DNA from: Lutibacter sp.
Lineage (GTDB): Bacteria; Bacteroidota; Bacteroidia; Flavobacteriales; Flavobacteriaceae
Length of the DNA stretch: 35,439 bases
Direction: 5' to 3'
NCBI GenBank assembly: GCA_028696945.1
Contig: JAQVGD010000009.1
Span: 1-35,439, forward strand
A program made the translations under genes and the position numbers. Each line of letters starts with the position of its first letter. The stretch's first letter is position 1. Of this stretch, positions 1-7,907 are shown piece by piece. The notes under the pieces are model-generated. The model was not told the DNA's origin, ran no database searches, and was given only the letters and a program-made list of their open reading frames with translations.

Positions 1-2
1 AA

Positions 3-812
3 GCCATTATTTTATCTTGTTTTGATCCAGTGCGAAGAGAAATAGCACGATTGGCTTTGCACAATTTGGTTACAGACGGACGAATTCATCCAGCGCGTAT
101 TGAAGAAGTTGTAAAAAAGACGGAAAAACAAATTCAGCAAGAAATTATTGAAATTGGGAAACGTACGGTGATAGATCTGGGTATTCACGGATTGCATCCT
201 GAACTTATCAAAACCGTTGGGCGTATGAAATATCGTTCATCTTACGGTCAAAATTTACTGCAACATTCACGTGAAGTTGCCAACTTGTGTGGTTTGATGG
301 CTGCGGAATTAGGTTTAAACGCCAAATTGGCCAAAAGAGCTGGTTTATTGCATGATATTGGAAAAGTACCAGAATTGGAAGGTGAATTGCCACATGCATT
401 ATTAGGAATGCAGTGGGCAGAAAAATATAATGAAAGTGCTGAAATTTGCAATGCGATAGGGGCACACCATGATGAAATTGAAATGAAAACATTGATTGCG
501 CCTATTGTGCAAGTTTGTGATGCTATTTCAGGTGCAAGACCAGGCGCACGTCGTCAAATTTTAGATTCGTACATCCAACGTTTAAAAGATTTGGAAGATA
601 TTGCCTTCGGATTTACAGGTGTTCAAAAAGCTTATGCAATTCAGGCAGGAAGGGAATTGCGTGTGATTGTTGAAAGTGAAAAAGTTTCTGACGCTAAAGC
701 AGCAGAACTTTCTTTTAACATTTCTCAAAAAATTCAAAATGATATGACTTATCCAGGCCAAGTTCGTGTAACTGTAATAAGGGAAACAAGATCTGTAAAT
801 ATTGCCAAATAA
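3..812 (+). CDS. rny: Ribonuclease Y, C-terminal part (5' end outside window)
   Basis: Membrane-anchored endoribonuclease that starts mRNA turnover. The reading frame is open from position 3, and the first codons read [19 protein letters not shown], a stretch found inside RNase Y just before the HD domain. The GTG at 30 is therefore internal, not a start. The HD metal-binding signature follows ([10 protein letters not shown], then GAHHDEIE), and the end matches the usual RNase Y tail with [11 protein letters not shown]. The N-terminal membrane segment, coiled coil and KH domain lie upstream of the window. A hairpin with a T-run follows 27 bases after the stop. The identification is strong; only the missing 5' end limits it. 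Confidence 0.95.
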   Translation, partial: AIILSCFDPVRREIARLALHNLVTDGRIHPARIEEVVKKTEKQIQQEIIEIGKRTVIDLGIHGLHPELIKTVGRMKYRSSYGQNLLQHSREVANLCGLMAAELGLNAKLAKRAGLLHDIGKVPELEGELPHALLGMQWAEKYNESAEICNAIGAHHDEIEMKTLIAPIVQVCDAISGARPGARRQILDSYIQRLKDLEDIAFGFTGVQKAYAIQAGRELRVIVESEKVSDAKAAELSFNISQKIQNDMTYPGQVRVTVIRETRSVNIAK

Positions 813-838
813 TAATTAATATTTTAAAAAATAGATTT

Positions 839-862
839 AAAAACCGCTTTTGCGGTTTTTTT
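839..862 (+). terminator. Rho-independent terminator after rny
   Basis: A perfect 9-bp stem (AAAAACCGC / GCGGTTTTT) with a TTTT loop runs into a run of seven T, 27 bases downstream of the rny stop. Confidence 0.85.
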
Positions 863-983
863 ATTTGCAATATCTTGGAGATATTGCCAGTCATTTTCTT
901 TGGTTTTTTTATCACACAAATCAAAAATATTCTTTATATTTACTTAATTAAAAATTTAAAATAAACACTTAATACATATCATT

Positions 984-1088
984 ATGGCAAAAAGTCAAGA
1001 CGCGAAAAAAAACGTCAAAAAAGAACCGCTTAAATCGGCAAAAGAAAAAAAAGAAGCAAAAAGAGATAAGAAAGCAAAAAGAGATTAA
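984..1088 (+). CDS. 34-residue Lys-rich microprotein
   Basis: A small open frame starts with ATG GCA AAA and encodes 34 residues. About 15 are Lys and 2 Arg, with Asp and Glu scattered between and no hydrophobic stretch, so it should be a soluble, disordered, highly basic protein. It has its own intergenic space, lying between the rny terminator and a second strong terminator that begins 12 bases after its stop. This makes it a short separate transcription unit, not a chance frame. Very similar Lys/Ala/Asp/Glu-rich mini-proteins are, to my knowledge, annotated as hypothetical in flavobacteria. A nucleic-acid-binding or ribosome-associated role is only a guess from the charge. Confidence 0.65.
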   Translation: MAKSQDAKKNVKKEPLKSAKEKKEAKRDKKAKRD

Positions 1089-1100
1089 CTCTTTAAGCTA

Positions 1101-1134
1101 AAAACCCTCATTTAATTTAAATGAGGGTTTTTTT
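1101..1134 (+). terminator. Strong terminator after the microprotein gene
   Basis: A long nearly perfect stem (AAAACCCTCATTTAA, 1101-1115, against TTAAATGAGGGTTTT, 1117-1131) is followed by more T. Because the left arm starts with A residues it may also work for the convergent minus-strand gene that ends at 1158. Confidence 0.85.
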
Positions 1135-1157
1135 ATGCTCTTTCTAACAGTATTTTT

Positions 1158-1679
1158 TTAAATTAAGTTTCTAACTTCCTCCTTAATAAAAGCCAATGCC
1201 GTGGTTGATGGTGCTGAACTATTTAGAATTCTTTTAATAATAGCTTCCCTTAATTCCTGGACATTGTTAACTGGTTCTTCTTCTCCCGCTTTTTGTATGA
1301 TAAGGATTGTGGTATTTTTTGCGGCCATAATAACACTCCAACACTTTTCTGAGATATAGATTTGCTGGGTCAGATTATGCTCAAATTCCTGTTCGATAGT
1401 GTTGATAAGACTTTGGCTATAGGCATTTATATCATTGTTGACAGAAGTAATTCTTAATACCAGTTTTGATGGATTTATGCGTTCTAAAAACAAAGCCATT
1501 CTCTCATAGGCCTGCAATTTAATCGGCAACGACTGTTTTTGATTTTCCCTTAAAAGTGATAATCTCATTTTTCTTTCTTCATTATTGGTATGAGCAAGAA
1601 AAAAATAATAAGCAACAATACCTGTAACAATAGAAGGAATTGTATAGCTTAACAATTCGACAATTTTAGAGTATTCCAT
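1158..1679 (-). CDS. Membrane-anchored hypothetical protein (possibly DUF7935)
   Basis: 173 residues. One hydrophobic segment near the N-terminus (about residues 10-28, LSYTIPSIVTGIVAYYFFL) should anchor the protein. A charged, probably helical domain follows, with RLSLLRENQKQSLPIKLQAYERMALFLERINP at about 39-70 and a C-terminal half with Gln/Glu-rich helices. This organisation, one TM followed by the LQAYERM(A/T)LFLERI motif, recurs in flavobacterial hypothetical proteins that I believe are grouped as DUF7935. No catalytic motif is visible. It is a single gene convergent with the microprotein unit and divergent from the FadL-type gene. Function unknown. Confidence 0.7.
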   Translation of the reverse strand: MEYSKIVELLSYTIPSIVTGIVAYYFFLAHTNNEERKMRLSLLRENQKQSLPIKLQAYERMALFLERINPSKLVLRITSVNNDINAYSQSLINTIEQEFEHNLTQQIYISEKCWSVIMAAKNTTILIIQKAGEEEPVNNVQELREAIIKRILNSSAPSTTALAFIKEEVRNLI

Positions 1680-1888
1680 AGTTTTTATAAATATTTGTAA
1701 AATTAGTGGATGTATTTTTAAATAAATAATATTTACTGATAAAAGTCAGTATAATTACTTTGCATAGGTTTTAAATTTGTTAAATGTTATATAAATATCT
1801 ATAAATCAACAGGTAACAAATGTTACACAGTGACGTAACAAAAGTTTCATTAAAAAAGATCATTAAATTAAAAATTAAAATCAAAATT

Positions 1889-3274
1889 ATGCAAAAATTA
1901 TTAAGATTGGCATTCGTGCTTTTAACAACTGCAACCTTTGCCCAAGCAGGGCATATTATGCAGGGAGTGGGTTCAGTAAACATGTCCATGGGTGGTGCTG
2001 CAACAGCCCAACCTTTAGACATTAGCGGCGCGTTACAGTGGAATCCAGCAGCAATTTCTGTTTTTGACAGTAAAATAATAAATCTTGACATTGGTGCCTT
2101 CTTTTCATCGCCTGAATTAAGTTCAAGCTTACCAGCAGGAATGATGGGCCCTGGTTCTCCTGCGGTATCTGGTATTACTAAAGATGATAGAGGAACTTCC
2201 ATAATGCCAGCTTTAGCTTATGTTTATGGAAAAGAGGGAAGCAAACATACTTTTGGAGTGTCTGCCTTTGGAATTAGTGGTTTTGGGGTTACTTTTCCAG
2301 AGGAGGCAAATAATCCAATGAGTCCTGATTTTAACCCAACAACAAATTCAAACCCTATAAATTATCCACAACAAGCAGGTGGTTTTGGACACATTGAATC
2401 TGATTATATGTTATTGCAAGTAGGATTTGCCTGGGCTTATGAACTAACCAATGAATTGTCAATCGGCGTGCAGCCAACAATTAACTATGCAGCGTTGGAA
2501 TTGGCACCAAACCCAACAGCAAATCCTGATTTTCCTGTTGAAATGGGAGGGACAGGAAAAGGTTATCCTACAAGTGATAACGCTTCTGCAATAGGTTTCG
2601 GAGCACAATTTGGAATATTTTATAATTCACCAAGCGGATTTAAATTAGGGGCTTCTTATAAAACAACGCAAAAATTCGAAGATTTAGAATTTAAAAACAC
2701 TTATTTAGATGGCTCTGCTGCACCTGATAATTCATTTAATATGGATTACCCAGCAATTTTATCCTTTGGTGTAGGTTATTCAAAAGGTGACATTGATTTT
2801 GCAATTGATTATAGATATGTGGATTATGAAAATACTGCTGGCTTTGAAGATAAAGGGTGGACGATAGGAGATAATGGTTTCCCAACTGGTTCTGTTGAAG
2901 GCTTTGGATGGAAAAATATTAGCATTATTTCAGTTGGTCTTCAATATAAAGGCATTGAAAAATTACCTTTAAGAATTGGTTATACTTATAGCGGTAATCC
3001 TATTGACGATGAATTGGCATTTTTCTCAATTCCTGCAACTGCAGTTATTGAAAACGCATTCCAATTTGGAACAAGTTACCCTATTAGTGATAACTTTAAG
3101 TTAAATGGAGTGTTTCATTATGGCACTAGCGGAGGTAAAACTGAAGGTGAAATGTTAGATCCAATGCAAATTACACCATCAAATCCTTATGGAGCAGTGG
3201 CAGGAACAAAAGTTGGATATGAAATGACCACAAGTATGGTTATGTTAGGCCTTACTTATACATTCAGTAAATAA
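1889..3274 (+). CDS. OmpP1/FadL/TodX-family outer membrane transport protein
   Basis: 461 residues from the chosen ATG. An in-frame ATG at 1820 would add 23 residues (MLHSDVTKVSLKK...), but starting at 1889 gives a clean signal peptide, MQKLLRLAFVLLTTATFAQA, cleaved before Gly. The mature N-terminus has GHIMQGVGSVNMSMGGAAT and PLDISGALQWNPAAI, the typical start of the FadL hatch domain. Alternating Gly/aromatic beta strands follow, ending in LGLTYTFSK with a C-terminal strand. Members form a 14-strand outer-membrane barrel that passes hydrophobic compounds such as long-chain fatty acids. The actual substrate cannot be read from sequence. It is monocistronic, with its own terminator. Confidence 0.88.
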   Translation: MQKLLRLAFVLLTTATFAQAGHIMQGVGSVNMSMGGAATAQPLDISGALQWNPAAISVFDSKIINLDIGAFFSSPELSSSLPAGMMGPGSPAVSGITKDDRGTSIMPALAYVYGKEGSKHTFGVSAFGISGFGVTFPEEANNPMSPDFNPTTNSNPINYPQQAGGFGHIESDYMLLQVGFAWAYELTNELSIGVQPTINYAALELAPNPTANPDFPVEMGGTGKGYPTSDNASAIGFGAQFGIFYNSPSGFKLGASYKTTQKFEDLEFKNTYLDGSAAPDNSFNMDYPAILSFGVGYSKGDIDFAIDYRYVDYENTAGFEDKGWTIGDNGFPTGSVEGFGWKNISIISVGLQYKGIEKLPLRIGYTYSGNPIDDELAFFSIPATAVIENAFQFGTSYPISDNFKLNGVFHYGTSGGKTEGEMLDPMQITPSNPYGAVAGTKVGYEMTTSMVMLGLTYTFSK

Positions 3275-3310
3275 ATCAGTAAATAAATATTTGGTTAATT
3301 AGTTTGAAAG

Positions 3311-3339
3311 AGACTGTCCTGAAAAGGCAGTCTTTTTTT
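3311..3339 (+). terminator. Rho-independent terminator after the FadL-type gene
   Basis: Stem AGACTG..CCT pairs with AGG..CAGTCT around a GAAA tetraloop, with one unpaired T at 3317, followed by a run of seven T. Confidence 0.85.
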
Positions 3340-3399
3340 GTTATATTATGTAAGAGGTTTGATAAATTTCTTGTTTATTTGTAGGAAAAATTTTATTAA

Positions 3400-4626
3400 A
3401 TGTTAGTAAACAAAAAAAGCAGGTTTCTTTATTTATACGCATTAACCTTGTTTATTTTATCCTCTTTGTATGGATTGTTGATGCGGTGGAACTTTGCGTT
3501 TCCCACAAAATTTATTCCTTATCAAAATTTACTGCAGAGCCATTCTCATGTGGCATTTTTGGGTTGGGGATACCTTGTAGCCATCGGTGTAATTATTTAT
3601 TATTTTGTTTCAGAGGAAAATAAACAGAAGAAAGTCTATAAAATAACCATAGGAATTTTGTTGGTCGCTATTTCTTTAATGTTAATTAGTTTTCCTTTAG
3701 GCGGCTATAAAGCATTTTCCATTGTATTGCTTGCTGTTTTTGGACTTACTTCTTATGTATTGTCCTTTAGGATTTTAAAAGATTTACAAGGAAATAATAC
3801 TTCAGCCAAGTTAATTAGATACGGAATTTACTATTATTTACTTTCAAGTTTGGCCACTTGGTTTTTGGCTTTTGTGATTACAACACAAGGAAAAACAGAT
3901 TTGTACCATAATACCATCTATTTTTATCTTCACTTTTTGTACAATGGATTTTTTGTTTTTGCTTTGTTTGGATTGTTGTTTAAAATTTTTGAAAATCAGC
4001 AAATTGTAATTTCGGAAAAACTGCAAAATGGTTTTTTCATATTTTTAAATATTGCCTGTATTCCAGCTTATACCTTATCTATTTTGTGGAGTTCCGATTT
4101 TTCATTATTTTATGTTATAGGTTTTGTGGCTTCCGTATTGCAATTAATTTCATTGGTATTTTTGTTAAAAATTATGCGTCAGGCATTTTTGCAAATTAAA
4201 TGGAGTTTTATTTCAAAATCACTGCTCATATTTGGGTTGATTTCCTATAGTTTGAAAATTATCAGCCAAATTTTATCTGCATTTCCTTATATCGTTGAAA
4301 AATCCTTGGCTTTAAAACCATTTTTTATAATTGGCTATCTACATTTATTCACATTGGGATTTTTAAGTGTCTTTTTGTTTTTAATAGTAGATCAATTGGG
4401 GAAAATTAACCTTCATAAACCAACTTCAAAAGTTGGAATATTGCTATTTTTAACAGGAGTCTTTATTACTGAATTGCTGTTGTTTTTACAGGGGTTTTTA
4501 TTTTTGTTTCGACTTAATGCCATTAAAAATTTCAGTTTATTTCTATTAATTTTTAGTTTTTTGATGGTAATTGGCTTGTTGGTAGTTTATATAAACCAGT
4601 TTTCAAAAAAAATAAGAACTAATTAA
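3400..4626 (+). CDS. Polytopic 12-helix membrane protein with heme-copper-oxidase-like His placement
   Basis: 408 residues, almost entirely hydrophobic. I count 12 membrane segments, the same number as the core of cytochrome oxidase subunit I and NorB. Conserved-looking His residues sit in segment 2 (QSHSHVAFLGWGY, H48 and H50), segment 6 (YFYLHFLYNGFF, H178) and segment 10 (IGYLHLFTLGF, H315). In heme-copper oxidases helices 2, 6 and 10 also carry heme or Cu ligands. The HH pair of helix 7 is missing, so it is unlikely to be a complete oxidase. It could be a degenerate relative, a heme-binding or NnrS-like protein, or unrelated. It is a lone gene, 113 bases after the FadL-type gene's terminator region. 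I do not recognise a named family with certainty. Confidence 0.75.
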   Translation: MLVNKKSRFLYLYALTLFILSSLYGLLMRWNFAFPTKFIPYQNLLQSHSHVAFLGWGYLVAIGVIIYYFVSEENKQKKVYKITIGILLVAISLMLISFPLGGYKAFSIVLLAVFGLTSYVLSFRILKDLQGNNTSAKLIRYGIYYYLLSSLATWFLAFVITTQGKTDLYHNTIYFYLHFLYNGFFVFALFGLLFKIFENQQIVISEKLQNGFFIFLNIACIPAYTLSILWSSDFSLFYVIGFVASVLQLISLVFLLKIMRQAFLQIKWSFISKSLLIFGLISYSLKIISQILSAFPYIVEKSLALKPFFIIGYLHLFTLGFLSVFLFLIVDQLGKINLHKPTSKVGILLFLTGVFITELLLFLQGFLFLFRLNAIKNFSLFLLIFSFLMVIGLLVVYINQFSKKIRTN

Positions 4627-4678
4627 TTTGGAAGCGAATATTAGGGGAATAACCAATAGAGCAACGAGAATGCCTAAA

Positions 4679-4802
4679 ACTTCCAACTTCTGTCTTCTGT
4701 ATTCGGACTTCCGACTTCTGTCTTCCGTCTTCCGTCTTCCGTCTTCGGTCTTCCGTCTTCCGTCTTCGGACTTCCGACTTCCGACTTCCGACTTCTTTCT
4801 TC
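4679..4802. repeat. Heptamer-based low-complexity array
   Basis: About 120 bases made of degenerate heptamers of the type (A/G)(A/T)CTTCC and TCTTCCG, in blocks alternating GTCTTCC and GACTTCC units. Any translated frame here (Lys/Arg/Glu/Asp-rich on the minus strand) simply reflects the repeat and is not a gene. It lies between the 12-helix membrane protein gene and the helicase gene. Confidence 0.85.
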
Positions 4803-4877
4803 AATAAAAACAAACATTATGATAAATTAATTGCCTAACTAAATTTGGAATGGTACTTTTGTTTTTAAAGAATTCCC

Positions 4878-7205
4878 GTGACTGACTACTTAAAAAATCT
4901 TAACGAATCGCAAAAAGCCGCCGTATTGCATAAAGAAGGTGCAATGATTATTATTGCTGGCGCCGGCTCAGGTAAAACGCGTGTTTTAACCTATAGAATT
5001 GCCCATCTAATGAATCAGCGTGTTGATCCTTTCAATATTTTGGCATTAACTTTTACCAACAAAGCAGCACGCGAAATGAAAAACCGTATTGCAACAGTTG
5101 TAGGTGTTTCTGAAGCCAAAAATTTATGGATGGGAACTTTTCACTCTGTTTTTGCGCGAATTTTACGTTCAGAAGCAGACAAATTGGGATTTCCAACTAA
5201 TTTTACTATTTACGACACACAAGATTCCGTAAGATTGCTTTCTTCTATAATCAAGGAAATGCAATTGGACAAAGATCGGTACAAGCCAAAACAGGTGCTG
5301 AGTCGGATTTCTTCCTTTAAAAATAGCCTAATTACGGTTAAAGCATACTATAATGATCCCGATTTATTAGAAGCCGATAAAATGGCACAACGCCCGGAAA
5401 TGGGAAAAATATATCAGGAATATGTTGATCGATGTTTTAAGGCAGGTGCCATGGATTTTGATGATTTATTATTGAGAACCAACGAACTATTAACCAGATT
5501 TCCAGAGGTTTTGGCAAAATATCAAGATCGGTTTAAATATATTTTGGTCGATGAGTATCAAGATACCAACCACTCTCAATATTTAATTGTAAAGGCTTTG
5601 GCCGACAGGTTTCAGAATATTTGCGTAGTGGGTGATGATTCGCAAAGTATTTATGCTTTTCGTGGTGCAAATATTCAAAATATTTTAAATTTTCAACGCG
5701 ATTACGACAATGTGGCTATTTTTAAGCTGGAGCAAAATTACCGTTCCACAAAAAATATTGTTGAAGCTGCCAATAGCGTTATTGAAAAAAATAAAACCAA
5801 ACTCGACAAACAAATTTGGACTGAAAATAGCGAAGGAGCAAAAATAAAAGTAATGCGCACCATTACTGAAGTTCAAGAGGGTAGGTTTATTGCAAATTCA
5901 ATTTTTGACAATGCCATGAATTTGCAGATGAAAAATTCTGACTTCGCTGTATTATATCGAACAAATGCCCAATCCAGAGCTATTGAAGATGCACTTCGAG
6001 AAAAAAATATAGATTATGTCATTTATGGAGGCTTGTCGTTTTACCAGCGAAAAGAAATTAAAGATACCTTGGCATATTTGAGATTGCTGGTAAATCCTAC
6101 TGATGAAGAAGCACTAAAAAGAATTATTAATTATCCCGCCCGAGGTATTGGCGATACCACATTAGACAAACTTTCGGTAGCAGCCAATCACTATAAAATA
6201 TCAATTTTTGAGTTGTTGATGAATCTCAGCACTTTTGATATGAACCTTAATTCGGGAACAAAAAGAAGGCTTTCAAACTTTGTGACCATGATGCAGCATT
6301 TTCAAATTGAATCGCAAACTAAAAATGCTTTTGAGATTGCCGAATTTGTGGTTCAAAAAACGCAATTAATTCAGGATTTGGAAAGTGAAGGCACACCAGA
6401 AGGTGTCAGCAGGGTTGAAAATATACAAGAGCTGTTAAATGCAATCAAAAACTTTACGGAGGAACAAAAAGAAAAGGAAGAAGATGATTCTTTGGCCTTT
6501 TTCTTGGAAGATGCTGCTTTGGCTTCCGATTTGGACAAGAAAGCAAAAGATGATAAGCCAAGCGTTTCATTAATGACCATTCATTTGGCAAAAGGATTGG
6601 AGTTCCCGTTTGTTTACGTAGTTGGGTTAGAAGAAAATTTATTTCCTTCGGCCATGAGCATGAATACTAGAAGTGAACTGGAAGAAGAACGCCGTTTGTT
6701 TTATGTTGCCTTAACACGAGCCGAAAAACAAGCCTATTTAAGTTATGCTCAAACCAGATATCGCTGGGGAAAATTGGTAGATTGTGAGCCAAGTCGATTT
6801 TTAGAAGAAATTGATGATGCTTTTTTAGAACATTTAACACAAAAAACACCGCCGCTCAAACAAAATCCTTTTGTTGATGAGGATATTTTTGGCGACATTC
6901 CACAAGATAAAATTAGATTTAAAAAACCGATACAGCGTACGCCAACCAAGAAAATGATACAACCTCCAATCGAATTAAAAAGTCCAGCAAATTTTAAAAA
7001 AGTAGATGCTTCTATGGCTTCCTCCGCAAATTTATTTGATGACAATATTATTGTGGGAACCTTTGTTGAGCATGCAAAGTTTGGAAAAGGCGAAGTGCTC
7101 AGTTTAGAAGGTTATGGTGCCAGTCAAAAAGCCGAAATAAAATTTACCTCAGTTGGTGTTAAAAAATTGTTGTTACAATTTGCAAAGCTTGTAATTATAG
7201 CTTAA
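4878..7205 (+). CDS. uvrD: UvrD/PcrA-type superfamily 1 DNA helicase
   Basis: ATP-dependent 3'-5' DNA helicase for nucleotide excision and replication-fork repair. All SF1A motifs are present: Q-motif LNESQKAAV, Walker A GAGSGKT (residues 28-34), motif Ia TFTNKAAREMKNR, TFHSVFARILR, Walker B VDEYQDT (about 224-230), motif III GDDSQSIYAFRGA, motif IV QNYRSTKNI, motif V TIHLAKGLEFPFVYVVGLEE and motif VI RRLFYVALTRAEK. A C-terminal Tudor-like tail (GTFVEHAKFGKGEVLSLEG) is typical of PcrA/UvrD. The 775-residue length fits. The start is GTG, the only option, because the frame is closed by TAA 12 bases upstream. Cytoplasmic; no operon partner is obvious. Confidence 0.96.
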   Translation: MTDYLKNLNESQKAAVLHKEGAMIIIAGAGSGKTRVLTYRIAHLMNQRVDPFNILALTFTNKAAREMKNRIATVVGVSEAKNLWMGTFHSVFARILRSEADKLGFPTNFTIYDTQDSVRLLSSIIKEMQLDKDRYKPKQVLSRISSFKNSLITVKAYYNDPDLLEADKMAQRPEMGKIYQEYVDRCFKAGAMDFDDLLLRTNELLTRFPEVLAKYQDRFKYILVDEYQDTNHSQYLIVKALADRFQNICVVGDDSQSIYAFRGANIQNILNFQRDYDNVAIFKLEQNYRSTKNIVEAANSVIEKNKTKLDKQIWTENSEGAKIKVMRTITEVQEGRFIANSIFDNAMNLQMKNSDFAVLYRTNAQSRAIEDALREKNIDYVIYGGLSFYQRKEIKDTLAYLRLLVNPTDEEALKRIINYPARGIGDTTLDKLSVAANHYKISIFELLMNLSTFDMNLNSGTKRRLSNFVTMMQHFQIESQTKNAFEIAEFVVQKTQLIQDLESEGTPEGVSRVENIQELLNAIKNFTEEQKEKEEDDSLAFFLEDAALASDLDKKAKDDKPSVSLMTIHLAKGLEFPFVYVVGLEENLFPSAMSMNTRSELEEERRLFYVALTRAEKQAYLSYAQTRYRWGKLVDCEPSRFLEEIDDAFLEHLTQKTPPLKQNPFVDEDIFGDIPQDKIRFKKPIQRTPTKKMIQPPIELKSPANFKKVDASMASSANLFDDNIIVGTFVEHAKFGKGEVLSLEGYGASQKAEIKFTSVGVKKLLLQFAKLVIIA

Positions 7206-7212
7206 ATACACA

Positions 7213-7242
7213 TTGTAAAACCAAATTTTATATTGTAATTTG
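7213..7242 (+). promoter_or_regulatory. Possible Bacteroidota promoter before the DUF4290-murA pair
   Basis: TTG at 7213-7215 is followed after 20 bases by TAATTTG (7236-7242), close to the flavobacterial TTG / TAnnTTTG promoter but one base short in the -7 box. It lies 28 bases before the ATG of the DUF4290 gene. Confidence 0.3.
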
Positions 7243-7270
7243 CAAAAAATATTATAGAAATAACAGATTC

Positions 7271-7885
7271 ATGGAATTTAATTTAGAATACAATTCAGAA
7301 AGACCCCATTTAATTATCCCAGAATACGGCAGACACGTCCAGAAATTGATTGACAATTGTGTGTCGATTGAAGATGCTGAAGAACGTAACAAAATGGCAA
7401 AAGCTATTGTTGATGTTATGGGAAATTTACAGCCTCATTTGCGTGATGTGCCTGATTTTAAGCATAAATTATGGGATCAGCTATTTATCATGTCCGATTT
7501 TAAATTGGAAGCAGATTCTCCTTATCCAAAGCCAGAAAAAGAAGAATTGGCGGCAAAACCAGAAGGGTTGGCTTATCCGAAATACGATTCAAAATACCGA
7601 TTTTATGGCAATAACATTCAAACGATGATTGATGTGGCCTTAACTTGGGAAGAAGGAGAGGCGCGTGAAGCTTTATATTTTGCCATTGCCAACCACATGA
7701 AAAAATGTTATTTAAACTGGAATAAAGATACCGTTGATGATCATATAATTTACAATCATCTACTCGATTTGTCCAAAGGAAAAATTGATTTAGAAGGTAA
7801 AAATGAACCTTTATCGGAAGTGAAGGAACTGATGAAAAAAAGGAAGCCAGCGGGCAAAACCAAAACTTTGAAAAAGAAGCAATAA
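7271..7885 (+). CDS. DUF4290 domain protein
   Basis: 204 residues, soluble, with no signal peptide. The N-terminus (LEYNSERPHLIIPEYGRHVQ) and the later LRDVPDFKHKLWDQLFIMS are the hallmark stretches of DUF4290, a Bacteroidota family of unknown function. The C-terminus ends in a Lys-rich tail (KKRKPAGKTKTLKKKQ) that may contact nucleic acid or be disordered. It lies 22 bases upstream of murA on the same strand; in flavobacteria DUF4290 and murA are commonly neighbours, so co-transcription and a link to envelope growth are plausible but unproven. Confidence 0.88.
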   Translation: MEFNLEYNSERPHLIIPEYGRHVQKLIDNCVSIEDAEERNKMAKAIVDVMGNLQPHLRDVPDFKHKLWDQLFIMSDFKLEADSPYPKPEKEELAAKPEGLAYPKYDSKYRFYGNNIQTMIDVALTWEEGEAREALYFAIANHMKKCYLNWNKDTVDDHIIYNHLLDLSKGKIDLEGKNEPLSEVKELMKKRKPAGKTKTLKKKQ

Positions 7886-7907
7886 ACCAATTTATCTACC
7901 AAGTATA

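Noticed and set aside
1755-1762. TTACTTTG upstream of the FadL-type gene as a -7 promoter box
   Set aside because: It deviates from TAnnTTTG at the second base, and no TTG is found at a suitable distance upstream.
4619-4813. Minus-strand frame of 64 codons rich in Lys, Arg, Glu and Asp
   Set aside because: It is a direct translation of the heptamer array and has no independent protein features.
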